A stretch of 64,000 bases of DNA from Hymenobacter actinosclerus. GTDB taxonomy: Bacteria; Bacteroidota; Bacteroidia; Cytophagales; Hymenobacteraceae. This document shows, piece by piece, positions 16,664-25,616 of this stretch. Below the pieces are notes generated by a model that saw only the letters and a program-made list of their open reading frames with translations, ran no database searches and was not told the DNA's origin. The translations under genes were made by a program, and so were the position numbers. Location of the stretch: assembly GCF_900111515.1 (NCBI RefSeq), contig NZ_FOHS01000002.1:310001-374000 (forward strand), written 5' to 3'. The number at the start of each line of letters is the position of its first letter. The stretch's first letter is position 1.

Positions 16664-18442
16664 ATGACCTTTAAAACCAAAATCACCCTGGGGTTTCTGG
16701 CGCTGCTGGCCCTGCTGCTGGCCCTGGGCGGCTACGCCTTCTACACCGTGCGCCAACTCGACCAGAGCGCCAAAAGCATTCTGAAGGACAACTTCTATAG
16801 CGTGCAGCTGGGCCAGCAGATGCTGCGCGCCCTCGACGGGCTGGCCCAGCGGCCCGACGAGGCCGCCGAGCTGGCCCGGTTCCGCGAAAGCCTGACCCGC
16901 GAGGCCGGCAACATCACCGAGCCCGGCGAGCAGGAGGTGGTGGACAGCCTGACCGAAAACCTGGCCCGCTACGAGCGCCTCACCGACGCGGCCGGGGCTG
17001 CCGGCCGCGGGGCCGTGGTGCAGCAGCTGCGCGGCCAGACCCACCGCATGGTGCAGCTCAACATCACGACGCTGCAAGCCAACAACGACCGGGCCACGGC
17101 CACGGCCACCCGCGCCGGCTACTACCTGCTGGCCGTTATCGGGCTGAGCGTGCTCACGGCCCTCACGTTTGTGGTGCGGGTGCCGGCCGCCGCTGTGGCC
17201 CCGCTGCGGCGGCTGGCCGTCAGCATCGAACACGCTACGAACCAGGACTTTTCGGCCACCATTCCGGTCGAGAGTACCGACGAGTTCGGGCAGGTGGCGC
17301 GGGCCTTTAATCAGCTGCTGGGCCAGCTCAACGAGTACCGCAACTCCACCCTGGCCCAACTGGTAACCGAGCGCAACCGCGCCGCCAGCATCGTCAACGG
17401 CCTCGATGAGGGCCTGCTGCTGCTCGACCAGCACCGCACCATTCTGCTGGCCAACCCCGTGGCCTGCGAGCTGCTGGGCCTCGAAGCCAGCCAGCTGCTG
17501 GGCCGCCCCGCCGAGGAGGTAGCCCGCGAAAACGATTTGGTGCGCACCCTGCTGCGGCCCCTGGAACCAGCCGGCGCCAGGGGCGGCGGCAGTGGGAGCG
17601 GGGCCGCCGAGGCGCCGCTGCTGCACATCACCCAGCGCGGCGAGGAAGCCTATTTCCGGCTCGATGTGCAGGATTTGCTTTCCTTCAACGAGGCCCTGAA
17701 CCAGAAGGAATTTGCGGGCCAGATACTGACGCTGCGCAACGTGTCGGACTTCAAGCGCCTCGACCAGGTGAAGTCCAACTTCCTGGCTACCGTTTCGCAC
17801 GAGCTGAAAACGCCGCTTTCCAGCATGAACATCAACCTGCGCCTGCTCCAGGACGAGCGCCTGCCGGCCGATGAGCGCCAGCGCGTGACGGCCAGCATCC
17901 GGCAGGAAACCCAGCGCCTGCAGCGCATGGTGGGCGAGCTGCTCGACGTCTCGCGCCTCGACGCCGGCGCCGGCATCCGCCTCGACCTGCAACCCACCAA
18001 CCTGGCCGATGTGGTGCGCTACGCCACGGCCACCGTGCAGGCCCAGCTCACCGACAAGCAGCTGCACCTCGACCTGCAACTGGCCCCCAACCTGCCCGCC
18101 GCCCGCGCCGACGTGGAGAAAACCACCTGGGTGCTCATCAACCTGCTGGCCAACGCCATCCGCTACTCGCCGCCCGGCCAGGCGCTGCTGGTGCGCGCCG
18201 ATGCCCGCGGCCCCAAAGTGCAGGTGAGCGTGCAGGACCACGGCCCGGGCATTGCCGCCGAGCACCACGAGCGCATCTTCCAGCGCTTCGCCCAACTGCC
18301 CGACCCCAGCGGCTACCGCGGCGGCTCGGGCCTGGGCCTGAGCATCGCCCGCGAGTTTATTGCCACCCAGGGCGGCCGGCTGTGGGTGGAAAGCGAGTTG
18401 GGCGCGGGCAGCACGTTCTGCTTCACGCTGCCAGTGGCATAA
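16664..18442 (+). CDS. Sensor histidine kinase with HAMP and PAS domains
   Basis: 592 residues. Membrane segment 1 at about 6-26, a periplasmic helical region to about 148, membrane segment 2 at about 149-170, HAMP linker to about 225, PAS-type domain about 238-365, then HisKA with phospho-acceptor His379 in ATVSHELKTPLSS, and a HATPase_c domain with N box LINLLANAIRYSPP and glycine boxes DHGPGIA and GSGLGLSIA. Inner membrane. It ends the kdp cluster and is the likely kinase for the sigma-54 regulator at 7304, with the truncated KdpD as input. The pairing is inferred from location only. A perfect hairpin follows the stop. Confidence 0.92.
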   Translation: MTFKTKITLGFLALLALLLALGGYAFYTVRQLDQSAKSILKDNFYSVQLGQQMLRALDGLAQRPDEAAELARFRESLTREAGNITEPGEQEVVDSLTENLARYERLTDAAGAAGRGAVVQQLRGQTHRMVQLNITTLQANNDRATATATRAGYYLLAVIGLSVLTALTFVVRVPAAAVAPLRRLAVSIEHATNQDFSATIPVESTDEFGQVARAFNQLLGQLNEYRNSTLAQLVTERNRAASIVNGLDEGLLLLDQHRTILLANPVACELLGLEASQLLGRPAEEVARENDLVRTLLRPLEPAGARGGGSGSGAAEAPLLHITQRGEEAYFRLDVQDLLSFNEALNQKEFAGQILTLRNVSDFKRLDQVKSNFLATVSHELKTPLSSMNINLRLLQDERLPADERQRVTASIRQETQRLQRMVGELLDVSRLDAGAGIRLDLQPTNLADVVRYATATVQAQLTDKQLHLDLQLAPNLPAARADVEKTTWVLINLLANAIRYSPPGQALLVRADARGPKVQVSVQDHGPGIAAEHHERIFQRFAQLPDPSGYRGGSGLGLSIAREFIATQGGRLWVESELGAGSTFCFTLPVA

Positions 18443-18466
18443 AGTAGAACGTGCTGTCTGCGCCTT

Positions 18467-18488
18467 CAGTCAACCGGATGGTTGACTG
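18467..18488. terminator. Hairpin downstream of the kinase gene
   Basis: CAGTCAACC (18467-18475) pairs perfectly with GGTTGACTG (18480-18488) around GGAT. No T-run follows. It sits between the convergent kinase gene and the VWA gene, so it could act for both. Confidence 0.55.
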
Positions 18489-18559
18489 TGAAAACCAGCT
18501 TATGCGTTTGTTTAACTAAGTAATGGCATTCTGCCTTGCAACCCTTGGGGTCAGGCTAT

Positions 18560-19669
18560 TCAGGCTTCCAGCTTCTGCCCCTGGATGGCGGCGGCCATCA
18601 AGTCCGGGAAACGGGCCGGCGTGCAGGCGAAGCTGGGAATGTCGAGCGCGGCCAGCTGCCCGGCCACCCGGCGGTCGAAGCTGGGGGCGCCGTCGTCGCT
18701 GAGGGCCAGCAGCACCACCAGGTTTACGCCGGAGGCTTTGAGCGCGGCCGCCCGCTTTAGCATCTCCTGCTCGTTGCCGCCCTCGTACAGGTCCGTGACG
18801 AGCACCAGGATGGTATCGGTGGGGCGGGTGATGAGCTGCTGGCAGTAGCTGAGGGCTAGGTTGATGTCGGTGCCGCCGCCCAGCTGCACGCCGAACAGCA
18901 GGTCGACCGGGTCGCGCAGGTTTTCGCTCAGGTTCACCACGGCGGTATCGAATACCACCATGTGGGTTTTCACGGCCTGCAACGAAGCCAGCACCGCCCC
19001 GAACACGCCCGCGTACACCACCGACGAGGCCATCGAGCCGCTCTGGTCTACGCACAGCACGATTTCTTTCAGGGCCTGCCCGCGCCGGCCAAACCCCACC
19101 AGTCGCTCCGGAATGATGGTTTTGTGCGCCGCCTGGTAGTGGCGCAGGTTGGCCTTGATGGTGGCCCCCCAGTCGATTTCGCGGTAGCGGGGGCGGGGGT
19201 TGCGCACGGCCCGGCTCAGGGCGCCCTGCACGGCCTGGCGCAGGGGGTTGGCCAGCTTCTTTTCCAGCTCGCGCACCACTTTGGTTACCACTTCGCGGGC
19301 GGTGGCCTTGGCCTTCTGCGGCATCACCCGGCTCAGCGACAGCAGCGTGCCCACCAGATGCACATCGGCCTGCACGGTGCGCAGAATTTCGGGTTCGAGT
19401 AGCAGCTGGTTCAGGCCCAGGCGCGTCATGGCGTCCTGCTGCATGATGGCTACTACTTCGGTGGGGAAGTACTCGCGGATGTCGCCCAGCCAGCGGCTCA
19501 CCCGCGGAGCCGAGCCGCCCAGCCCGGCTTTGCGCTCCGCCTTGTCGCCGTCATAAAGCGCGGTCAGCACGTCGTCCATGCGGCCGTAGTCGGGCGGCAG
19601 GGGCACGGCGTTGGCCGCGTCGGCGGCGCTGCCCAGCACGAGTTTCCAGCGGGTTTGAGTGGTGGACAT
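18560..19669 (-). CDS. VWA-domain protein (YehP-like) of the MoxR/VWA island
   Basis: 369 residues from the ATG at 19669 (MSTTQTRWKLVLG); the longer open frame upstream lacks a plausible start. The C-terminal half is a von Willebrand A domain with a complete MIDAS metal site: VDQSGSMASS (DxSxS), the Thr in GGTDINLALS and the Asp in LVTDLYEGGN. The N-terminal half is helical and typical of VWA partners of MoxR ATPases. It closes the minus-strand island. The same family set (MoxR AAA+, DUF5682, VWA, SWIM protein) occurs as yehL, yehM, yehP and yehQ in E. coli. Role: likely binds the ATPase and a substrate; not established. Confidence 0.85.
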   Translation of the reverse strand: MSTTQTRWKLVLGSAADAANAVPLPPDYGRMDDVLTALYDGDKAERKAGLGGSAPRVSRWLGDIREYFPTEVVAIMQQDAMTRLGLNQLLLEPEILRTVQADVHLVGTLLSLSRVMPQKAKATAREVVTKVVRELEKKLANPLRQAVQGALSRAVRNPRPRYREIDWGATIKANLRHYQAAHKTIIPERLVGFGRRGQALKEIVLCVDQSGSMASSVVYAGVFGAVLASLQAVKTHMVVFDTAVVNLSENLRDPVDLLFGVQLGGGTDINLALSYCQQLITRPTDTILVLVTDLYEGGNEQEMLKRAAALKASGVNLVVLLALSDDGAPSFDRRVAGQLAALDIPSFACTPARFPDLMAAAIQGQKLEA

Positions 19670-19770
19670 GGGAAGGGAGCTGAAAGTTTTGCAGCAGGCA
19701 GCTGCAAAAGGGAGGGGAGAAGATTGAGTTGGCGACTGAGAGCAAGCAATAAACCGTTGTTTGCTTATCC

Positions 19771-20334
<564 letters not shown>

Positions 20335-22638
20335 TTAGAGGGCTGGTTCGGCGGGAGTCAGCAGCGCCCGCAGCCCCGGCAGTACCCGGCTGCCGCGGCC
20401 CCAGTTGAACCCGGCAGAGGCGGAATCGGCCACGGGTGCGGCTTCGGCGTGGGTGGCCAGCTCCAGCAGCTGCTGGCGCTCGGGCAGCGAGAAATTCGTG
20501 AAGGCGCGGCGTAGCAGCGGCACGGTTTCGCGGAAGGCATCCTCGGCCAGGCCGCCCAGCCAGGTATCGAGCAGGCCAAACAGCTCCCGGTGATGAATGA
20601 GCAGCAGGCCGCTGCCGCGCAAAAAGCCCTCAATCCAGGCCGTGGCGTAGTCGGTGGGCTGGGCAGGGGCCAGGGCCAGGCCGAGGGCCCGGGCCGTGGT
20701 GTCGGCCGGGGCCTGCTGGGCATCGAAGAGCAGGCGGGCGGCGGCGCCGGCCAGCAGGCCGTTGCTGGCCGCGTTGCGCCGCACGGCCGCCAGGGCGGCG
20801 TACCAGTCGGCTTCGTGCTCGGCATCCTGGAGCAGCCGGATGGCCTGGTGGGTGGCCTCGATGCGCGCCAGCAGCGGCCGGGCCGCGTCGTAGTCCAGGC
20901 CCGTGCCGGCGGCGGGCAGGCCAATGCAGAGGCGCGGCACCAGCTGCCGCACCACCTGGGCCACCTGGGCCGTGTCGGTGCGGCGCACGTTGCCGTAGCG
21001 CAGCACCTGCACCAGCGGGGGCAGGGCGGCCAGCAGGTGGGTTACGTCGCGGGTGTCGGCCCCAATGGTTTCGAGCCGGGCCACCAGCGCCGGAATGGCC
21101 GGGCCCAGGTCGGCGCGCAGGGCCTGTTCGAGCAGCTCGCTCACGGTTTCCAGACTGGTGGCTTCGGCGGCCCGGGCCGTGGCGCGGGCGGCGGCGGCGC
21201 TCAGCACGGTGTTGCCCCAGCGGCCGGCCTCAACCACGGCCAGCGCCAACTCGGGGTCCCAGCGCAGGCGCCAGATTTCGTGGAAGGTGCCGCTCTTGCC
21301 CGCTACCGCTTCCGGCTCGCCCCAGTTGATGTCGAGCAGGCGCAGGCGGTGCAGCAGGTGGCTACGGTCGAGCTGGGCGGGCTGGCGCAGGTCCAGATCC
21401 AGCGGTTTGGGCAGGGCCTCGGGCTTGAGGCGCAGGGTTTTTTGCTGCTGGGCCAGGTCCTGCTGCAAGGGCGTGGCGGGCAGCCCGGCGGGTACTTCGC
21501 CCAGCTTCACGCCAATCACCAGCTCCTGGTGCACGAGGGCCAGCGGCTCGGCGTAGCCGCCACCCAGCAAAGCCACGGCGGCTTCCTGCAACTCCTGAAT
21601 GCCCGGCAGGGCCAGCCCCCGCACGGCGGCCAGCGCCGAGGCCAGCCGCACGCCCTCAATGGCGTGGGCCGAGGAGGCTGCCACGTCCTGCTCGCGCAGC
21701 AGGCGGGTGGCGCGCACCATCCAGTGGGTGAGCACCTCGGCGCGGGGCTGGGCAAACAGCAGCTCGTACCAGGCCGGCGAGAGCACGCCCGCCCCGTAGC
21801 CCGAGCTGAACGAGAGCCGCTCGTAGGTCCAGGGAATCCAGGTGGTTTCGGTGGGCACTTTCCGCAGGCCTTTCAGCCGGGCCTTGTCTTCCTTTTTGAG
21901 CAGCTCGGGGCGCACTACCGGCGCGTGCCAGGCCCCGCACACCACCGCCACCCGCTGGTAGCCCTGGGCCAGGGTGGCGCGCAGGGTTTCGCGCATGAAG
22001 GCCTCGCGCAGCAGGGTTTCCTCGGTTTCGGGCCGGGCCAGCTCCTCGCGCAGGGCCGTCATCAGCTCCAGCACCACGGCGAAGGTGTCGGCGTTGCCGG
22101 GCGCGTGCTCCAGGTGGGTTTCCCACCACTGCTCCGAGTCGGTGTAGCCGGCCAGCCGGGCAATGTAGGCCACGGGGTCGGTTTCCAGGTCGACCTCACC
22201 CCCCGGCCCCCTGTCCTCAGGAGAGGGGGAGCCAGCCGATTTTTCGGCCGGTTCCAGTTCGGAAGTGGGCGAAACTGGTTCCCCCTCTCCTGAGGAGAGG
22301 GAGCCGGGGGGGGAGGTACCAAACCGCAGGCTCATCGGCAAATCCATGCAGCGCACGTGGGCCTCGTGGCGGGCGCACCACTGCACGGCCTGCCACTCGG
22401 GCGAGAACTCGGCAAAGGGCAGAAACGAGGCCTGGCCCTGCTGCCTGGGGTTGTACACCAGCAGGGCCACCGGCGGCACTAGCTCGGGGTGGGTAGCGGT
22501 GGCCAGGGCCGCTTCGGCATCGGCGGGGCACTCCAGCAGCACGATATCGGGCCGGAAAGCGTCGAGCGCCGCCACGAGGCTGGCGGCGCTGCCGGGGCCG
22601 TGGTGGCGGATGCCGAAGAGGCGCAGGTCGGTGGGCAT
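20335..22638 (-). CDS. DUF5682 family protein (YehM-like)
   Basis: 767 residues. The N terminus LRLFGIRHHGPGSAASLVAAL is shown in part and is the signature of DUF5682; the following DIVLLECPADAEAAL and later VAVVCGAWHAPVV resemble the erythromycin-esterase/ChaN-like fold proposed for this family. The rest is helical and repeat-like. Residues about 107-148 are a Gly/Pro/Ser/Glu-rich linker encoded by an inverted repeat of intergenic type (22192-22320), in frame. It lies 35 bp after the oxygenase gene. It is one of the four core genes of the MoxR/VWA island. Enzymatic activity is not known. Confidence 0.88.
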   Translation of the reverse strand: MPTDLRLFGIRHHGPGSAASLVAALDAFRPDIVLLECPADAEAALATATHPELVPPVALLVYNPRQQGQASFLPFAEFSPEWQAVQWCARHEAHVRCMDLPMSLRFGTSPPGSLSSGEGEPVSPTSELEPAEKSAGSPSPEDRGPGGEVDLETDPVAYIARLAGYTDSEQWWETHLEHAPGNADTFAVVLELMTALREELARPETEETLLREAFMRETLRATLAQGYQRVAVVCGAWHAPVVRPELLKKEDKARLKGLRKVPTETTWIPWTYERLSFSSGYGAGVLSPAWYELLFAQPRAEVLTHWMVRATRLLREQDVAASSAHAIEGVRLASALAAVRGLALPGIQELQEAAVALLGGGYAEPLALVHQELVIGVKLGEVPAGLPATPLQQDLAQQQKTLRLKPEALPKPLDLDLRQPAQLDRSHLLHRLRLLDINWGEPEAVAGKSGTFHEIWRLRWDPELALAVVEAGRWGNTVLSAAAARATARAAEATSLETVSELLEQALRADLGPAIPALVARLETIGADTRDVTHLLAALPPLVQVLRYGNVRRTDTAQVAQVVRQLVPRLCIGLPAAGTGLDYDAARPLLARIEATHQAIRLLQDAEHEADWYAALAAVRRNAASNGLLAGAAARLLFDAQQAPADTTARALGLALAPAQPTDYATAWIEGFLRGSGLLLIHHRELFGLLDTWLGGLAEDAFRETVPLLRRAFTNFSLPERQQLLELATHAEAAPVADSASAGFNWGRGSRVLPGLRALLTPAEPAL
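22192..22320. repeat. Family B inverted repeat inside the DUF5682 gene
   Basis: Arms 22194-22237 (with CACCCCCCGGCCCCCT and GAGAGGGGGAGCC) and 22278-22318 (GGTTCCCCCTCTCC and GCCGGGGGGGGAGG) are inverted copies. The same G/C-rich family appears in noncoding DNA at 46190-46240 and 58822-58981. Here it is fully translated, adding about 43 residues with no frameshift. Confidence 0.8.
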
Positions 22639-22673
22639 GGCGGGCAGTTAAAAGCGGAGGTGGAATGACGGCG

Positions 22674-23219
22674 CTACTCGCCCTGAAAAAGAACGTCGGT
22701 GCGCAGCACGTATTTGCGCCCGCTTGTTACGGCGCAGCCTTTGTGCCGCAGCTCATGCCGGAAGCAGAGCGCGGCCCCGCGCCGGGGAGCCACGGTAAGA
22801 GCTTCAAATTCCGTTTCCCCACCCATGAAATCCGCGTTCAGATACAGCAGAAAAGTCCAGCGGCTGGCCACGTCGGCGCTTAAGTGAGTGCGGCCGTCTT
22901 TGTGCTTGTTGAACCGCTCGCCTACGTCGTAGCGGTAGAACCGTAGCCGCTCGTGCAAGCCCACGGCGGGGGCACCGTCGGGCTCGACGGGCAGTAAGGG
23001 CCGGAGGCGCTGCCACAGGGTTTCGGCCAGCTCGGCAGCGGGGTATTCCAGCCGGTAGTTGTTGCGAATGCCCTTGATAAGTTGGGCGCTGCTGCCCGTG
23101 TTCACGCCCGCTTCGGTGTAGCCCAGCTGTTCGCTGCGAGCAATAAGCTCGGTGCACTCAGCGGGCGACAAAAAATCGGTGATTTCAAAGATGGAATCAG
23201 TGAGGCGGTGCAAAAGCAT
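22674..23219 (-). CDS. 2-oxoglutarate and Fe(II)-dependent oxygenase, prolyl 4-hydroxylase type
   Basis: 181 residues. The double-stranded beta helix motifs are visible: RYDVGERFNKHKDG holds the iron-binding His-x-Asp (near residue 110), the distal His lies in FRHELRHKGCAV (near 163), and the 2-oxoglutarate-binding basic residue is in GRKYVLRTDVLF. The start LTDSIFEITDFLSPAEC fits the family's N-terminal strand. It should hydroxylate a protein or peptide side chain using O2. Cytoplasmic. It lies in the island between cargo genes and DUF5682, 35 bp upstream of the latter, so a role in modifying an island component or a target protein is possible. Confidence 0.85.
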   Translation of the reverse strand: MLLHRLTDSIFEITDFLSPAECTELIARSEQLGYTEAGVNTGSSAQLIKGIRNNYRLEYPAAELAETLWQRLRPLLPVEPDGAPAVGLHERLRFYRYDVGERFNKHKDGRTHLSADVASRWTFLLYLNADFMGGETEFEALTVAPRRGAALCFRHELRHKGCAVTSGRKYVLRTDVLFQGE

Positions 23220-23450
23220 GGTGGGTGATTTAAGTGCTTAGCCATTAGCTTTCAGCCGATAGCTAGTAGCTTTTGTTTTGACAGTTAATGGATTGAGCCG
23301 AAAGAGATGTCGGTGTAATTCAGAATAAGCACTTATAGGAGTTTAGCAAACCGTATGAGTCGCCAGATGGAGAGACGCATCGTCGCGTCTTGTCATGGCC
23401 GATGTTGTTTTAGTAGCTTGTTTACCTGTATCCCGGCACCTATGAGCCGC
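23220..23450. other. Intergenic gap with repeat fragments
   Basis: 231 bp between two cargo genes. It contains an AGCTA-rich fragment (23238-23272) like repeat family D and a self-complementary AGACGCATCGTCGCGTCTT (about 23372-23391) that matches family C. No ORF of note. This may mark a junction between separately acquired genes. Confidence 0.5.
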
Positions 23451-24146
23451 TTACTCCGGGAAATGCTCGAAGGTGTGGTCTAAGTGTTCGAATGGCATTT
23501 CCCGCCGCACTGTTTCCTCAAATTCCGCCTCTGGCAGCAGCGCATCAATGGTATACTGCCGGCGGGGCAGCACCACCGTTTCCTGCCGAAGCGGCCGGGC
23601 GTATACCTCGGCCAGTAGCGTATTCCATTCCGGTTTCAGGTAGGGGCTGATGGATTGGGCGGCGCGCTGCAAATCGGCCCGCAGGTCTTCGAAACCGGCG
23701 TAGCCCGCCAGGTCGTACTCGTCGAATGAGGTGGCCCGCGCCAGCATTTCCCGGAAGATAAAGGCTGCCAGTGAAGGTGCCAGCACGGTAGTTTCGTTGC
23801 TGTCGTGGCGCGACAGGGTAATGGGCGTTTCGCCGTTGGTGGCCAGGGTGGGGCAGAAGGCGTACAAATCGCCGCCGCCCGTGTGGCCCAGTGGCACAAA
23901 CTGGTAAGCAGAGCCCCAGTCCTCCTGCTCTAACAACAGGGCCGGTACCGTTTCGGGGGCGTATAGCTCGAAATCCTGCGCGAAAAGCAGCATGGGCGGC
24001 TTCTTTCGCAAAAGGGGAAACACATTTGCGTGCCAGTTGGGTTGCGCATTCCCCCAATCCAGCATGCCATCGTGGTACAGCCGTTTGTAGAGCGCTGGCA
24101 GCTCGAAGTTATACGCTTGCTCAATGGCCGTAATTGGGTCTGGCAT
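23451..24146 (-). CDS. SMI1/KNR4-like (SUKH) protein
   Basis: 231 residues from the ATG at 24146 (MPDPITAIEQAYNFELPALYKRLYHDG, in outline). Early segment AYNFELPALYKRLYHDGMLDWG and the middle PLGHTGGGDLYAFCPT then DSNETTVLAPSLAAFIFREML follow the SMI1/KNR4 order, in which a conserved Gly-rich turn precedes a strand and a C-terminal helix. Bacterial members often neutralise toxins of contact-dependent or polymorphic toxin systems, but many have no known role. It is one of two such genes in this island and is preceded by a strong hairpin. Confidence 0.7.
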   Translation of the reverse strand: MPDPITAIEQAYNFELPALYKRLYHDGMLDWGNAQPNWHANVFPLLRKKPPMLLFAQDFELYAPETVPALLLEQEDWGSAYQFVPLGHTGGGDLYAFCPTLATNGETPITLSRHDSNETTVLAPSLAAFIFREMLARATSFDEYDLAGYAGFEDLRADLQRAAQSISPYLKPEWNTLLAEVYARPLRQETVVLPRRQYTIDALLPEAEFEETVRREMPFEHLDHTFEHFPE

Positions 24147-24295
24147 AACAAAAGGAAGAGGATATAAAGAAGCAAGATACCGCGGAGCTTCGGCCGGCAG
24201 CAACACCGGCGGGCAGCATCGGTTAATAGATTGGAGGCGCAGGGCGACACTGGAATGGATTACAGGGCGCTTTCCTATCAAAGAAGAACCTGCCG

Positions 24296-24340
24296 CTTTG
24301 TAGCTTATTTTCTGCTTCCTGAAAAATAAGCTACAAAAGC
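24296..24340 (-). terminator. Hairpin between two cargo genes
   Basis: TTTGTAGCTTATTTT (about 24298-24312) pairs with AAAATAAGCTACAAA (about 24322-24337), a perfect stem of about 15 bp rich in A and T at the ends. On the minus strand it follows the stop of the gene at 24365 and ends in a T-rich tail, so it may terminate that transcript. Confidence 0.65.
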
Positions 24341-24364
24341 TGAAGGAAAAAGCGCAGAAACGGT

Positions 24365-24865
24365 TTAGGTATCGGCAATGCCGCCAATAGTTACCAGCAC
24401 GTTGGCTACGAATTTGGCTTCCAGGCCGTGTTCCGGGTCGAGCTCGTAACTCAGCACCAGGCGCAGGGTCTGCTCGTCGGTAACCCGGAGGTACTTGATT
24501 CCGGACAGGTAGCCGGCGTGGGCGGCGGCCGTGGTCAGCCCCAGCGCCGGCTCGCCCGACTGGGCCGGGTTTTCGTACCAGCGGGCGTACACGCGCTGGT
24601 ACCGGGCAAAGGACTGCTCCTTCAAATCGGCCAGCTGCTCAGAAGCCCGCCCCATAAAGGCCTGCAAAGTCGCGGCATAGGCATCGAGCTGGGCCGGGGT
24701 CGGAGCGTATTCCTCGTCCTCGTCGTCCAGCTCCTCGCCCAGGAATACCTCCACGGGTTGCTCGAAACCGGGCAATACGACGTCGTGCTCGGCTACCAAT
24801 CCAGCCCAGCTTTCCTCTACCCGACCCCAAAACGGATGCTGCATACGTTGCGGTTTAAAGTGCAT
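24365..24865 (-). CDS. Unknown protein, small acidic, immunity-like context
   Basis: 166 residues, acidic, with a Glu/Asp patch LGEELDDEDEEYAP near residue 45. The C-terminal part LRLVLSYELDPEHGLEAKFVANVL resembles the strand-turn pattern of small DUF6985/DUF2004-type proteins, some of which are predicted immunity proteins; this is a weak similarity made by eye. No signal peptide or membrane segment. It lies between two SMI1/KNR4 genes in the same direction. Confidence 0.55.
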   Translation of the reverse strand: MHFKPQRMQHPFWGRVEESWAGLVAEHDVVLPGFEQPVEVFLGEELDDEDEEYAPTPAQLDAYAATLQAFMGRASEQLADLKEQSFARYQRVYARWYENPAQSGEPALGLTTAAAHAGYLSGIKYLRVTDEQTLRLVLSYELDPEHGLEAKFVANVLVTIGGIADT

Positions 24866-24889
24866 TAGTAACTGGCGTTATGCAGCGCT

Positions 24890-24942
24890 TTGTAGGGTGC
24901 GGGGCTTAGCTTCGCTGTCCTTCGGTTACCCCGCACCCTACC
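24890..24942 (-). terminator. GC-rich hairpin between cargo genes
   Basis: TGTAGGGTGCGGGG (24890-24903) pairs with CCCCGCACCCTAC (near 24930-24942). It lies right after the stop of the SMI1/KNR4 gene at 24951, read on the minus strand. It is either a terminator without clear T-run or another short repeat. Confidence 0.55.
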
Positions 24943-24950
24943 GCTACAAA

Positions 24951-25532
24951 CTATTCCGCCCTGAACTCCAGCGGGAAGCCAGCCGGTGAATTCAGTTCCA
25001 GGTCCTCCGCCTGCTCGTCGGTGAGGCGCTTTTGGCCCACAACGGCCGCTTCGTAGGCCTGAACTACGGCCGCGAGCCAGGCCGACAGGCTGGGAAATAC
25101 CACCGTGCGCTCCGGGCCGTCGTGCCAGTGCTCGATAAGCTGGCCGGGCCGGCCGGTGAAAGTGCCCTCCGGGTCGAGGCAGAGGTGGTCGCCGCTGCCG
25201 TTGGTAAGAAACGGCAGCCACGCGGGCTGCCACCAATAAGGCGCGAAGTCGCCATCGGCCAGCAGTTCCCGGTTGATGCGCATGGTGGCGGCCATATCCT
25301 CCAGCGACGGCCAGCTGTACATGCCCACCAGCGCCTCGAATAGCTCCGGCGGCTGCCCATCGTGCCAGTCCAGCCACTGGCGCAGCCCGGCCGGCAGCCG
25401 CAGGTCGAACTCCGCCTCGAAGGCCGCCACCGCCGCCGCCGAAACGGGTGGCCGCAACGCCGCGTGGTAGGCGGGCCGGTACTGCCGCAGCAGCGCATCG
25501 AGGCGGGTGATTAGGGTAGGGAAAGTGGGCAT
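24951..25532 (-). CDS. SMI1/KNR4 (SUKH) family protein
   Basis: 193 residues from the ATG at 25532 (MPTFPTLITRLDALL). A clear SMI1/KNR4 domain: SAAAVAAFEAEFDLRLPAGLRQWLDWHDGQ in outline near residues 35-60, where the LP-x-LR-x-WL-x-x-HDG pattern is the hallmark, then WLPFLTNGSGDHLCLD and LIEHWHDGPERTVVFPSLSAWL. Members are structural adaptors or toxin-immunity proteins in bacteria. It lies downstream of the AT-rich orphan gene in the island. Confidence 0.85.
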   Translation of the reverse strand: MPTFPTLITRLDALLRQYRPAYHAALRPPVSAAAVAAFEAEFDLRLPAGLRQWLDWHDGQPPELFEALVGMYSWPSLEDMAATMRINRELLADGDFAPYWWQPAWLPFLTNGSGDHLCLDPEGTFTGRPGQLIEHWHDGPERTVVFPSLSAWLAAVVQAYEAAVVGQKRLTDEQAEDLELNSPAGFPLEFRAE

Positions 25533-25616
25533 GGGGTGGGGGTTTGGCGAGGTAGCTAGCGCTATTGGGATTATGATAGCTGCCTGAATTAGCACAGGCC
25601 GATTAATATTATTAGG

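Noticed and set aside
20590..22293. A 567-residue plus-strand frame
   Set aside because: Gly/Gln/Ala/His-rich composition typical of the antisense of a GC-rich gene; the DUF5682 gene on the minus strand explains this DNA.
22192..22320. A CRISPR-like repeat array in the DUF5682 gene
   Set aside because: There are only two inverted arms, no direct repeats and no spacers; it is the family B inverted repeat.
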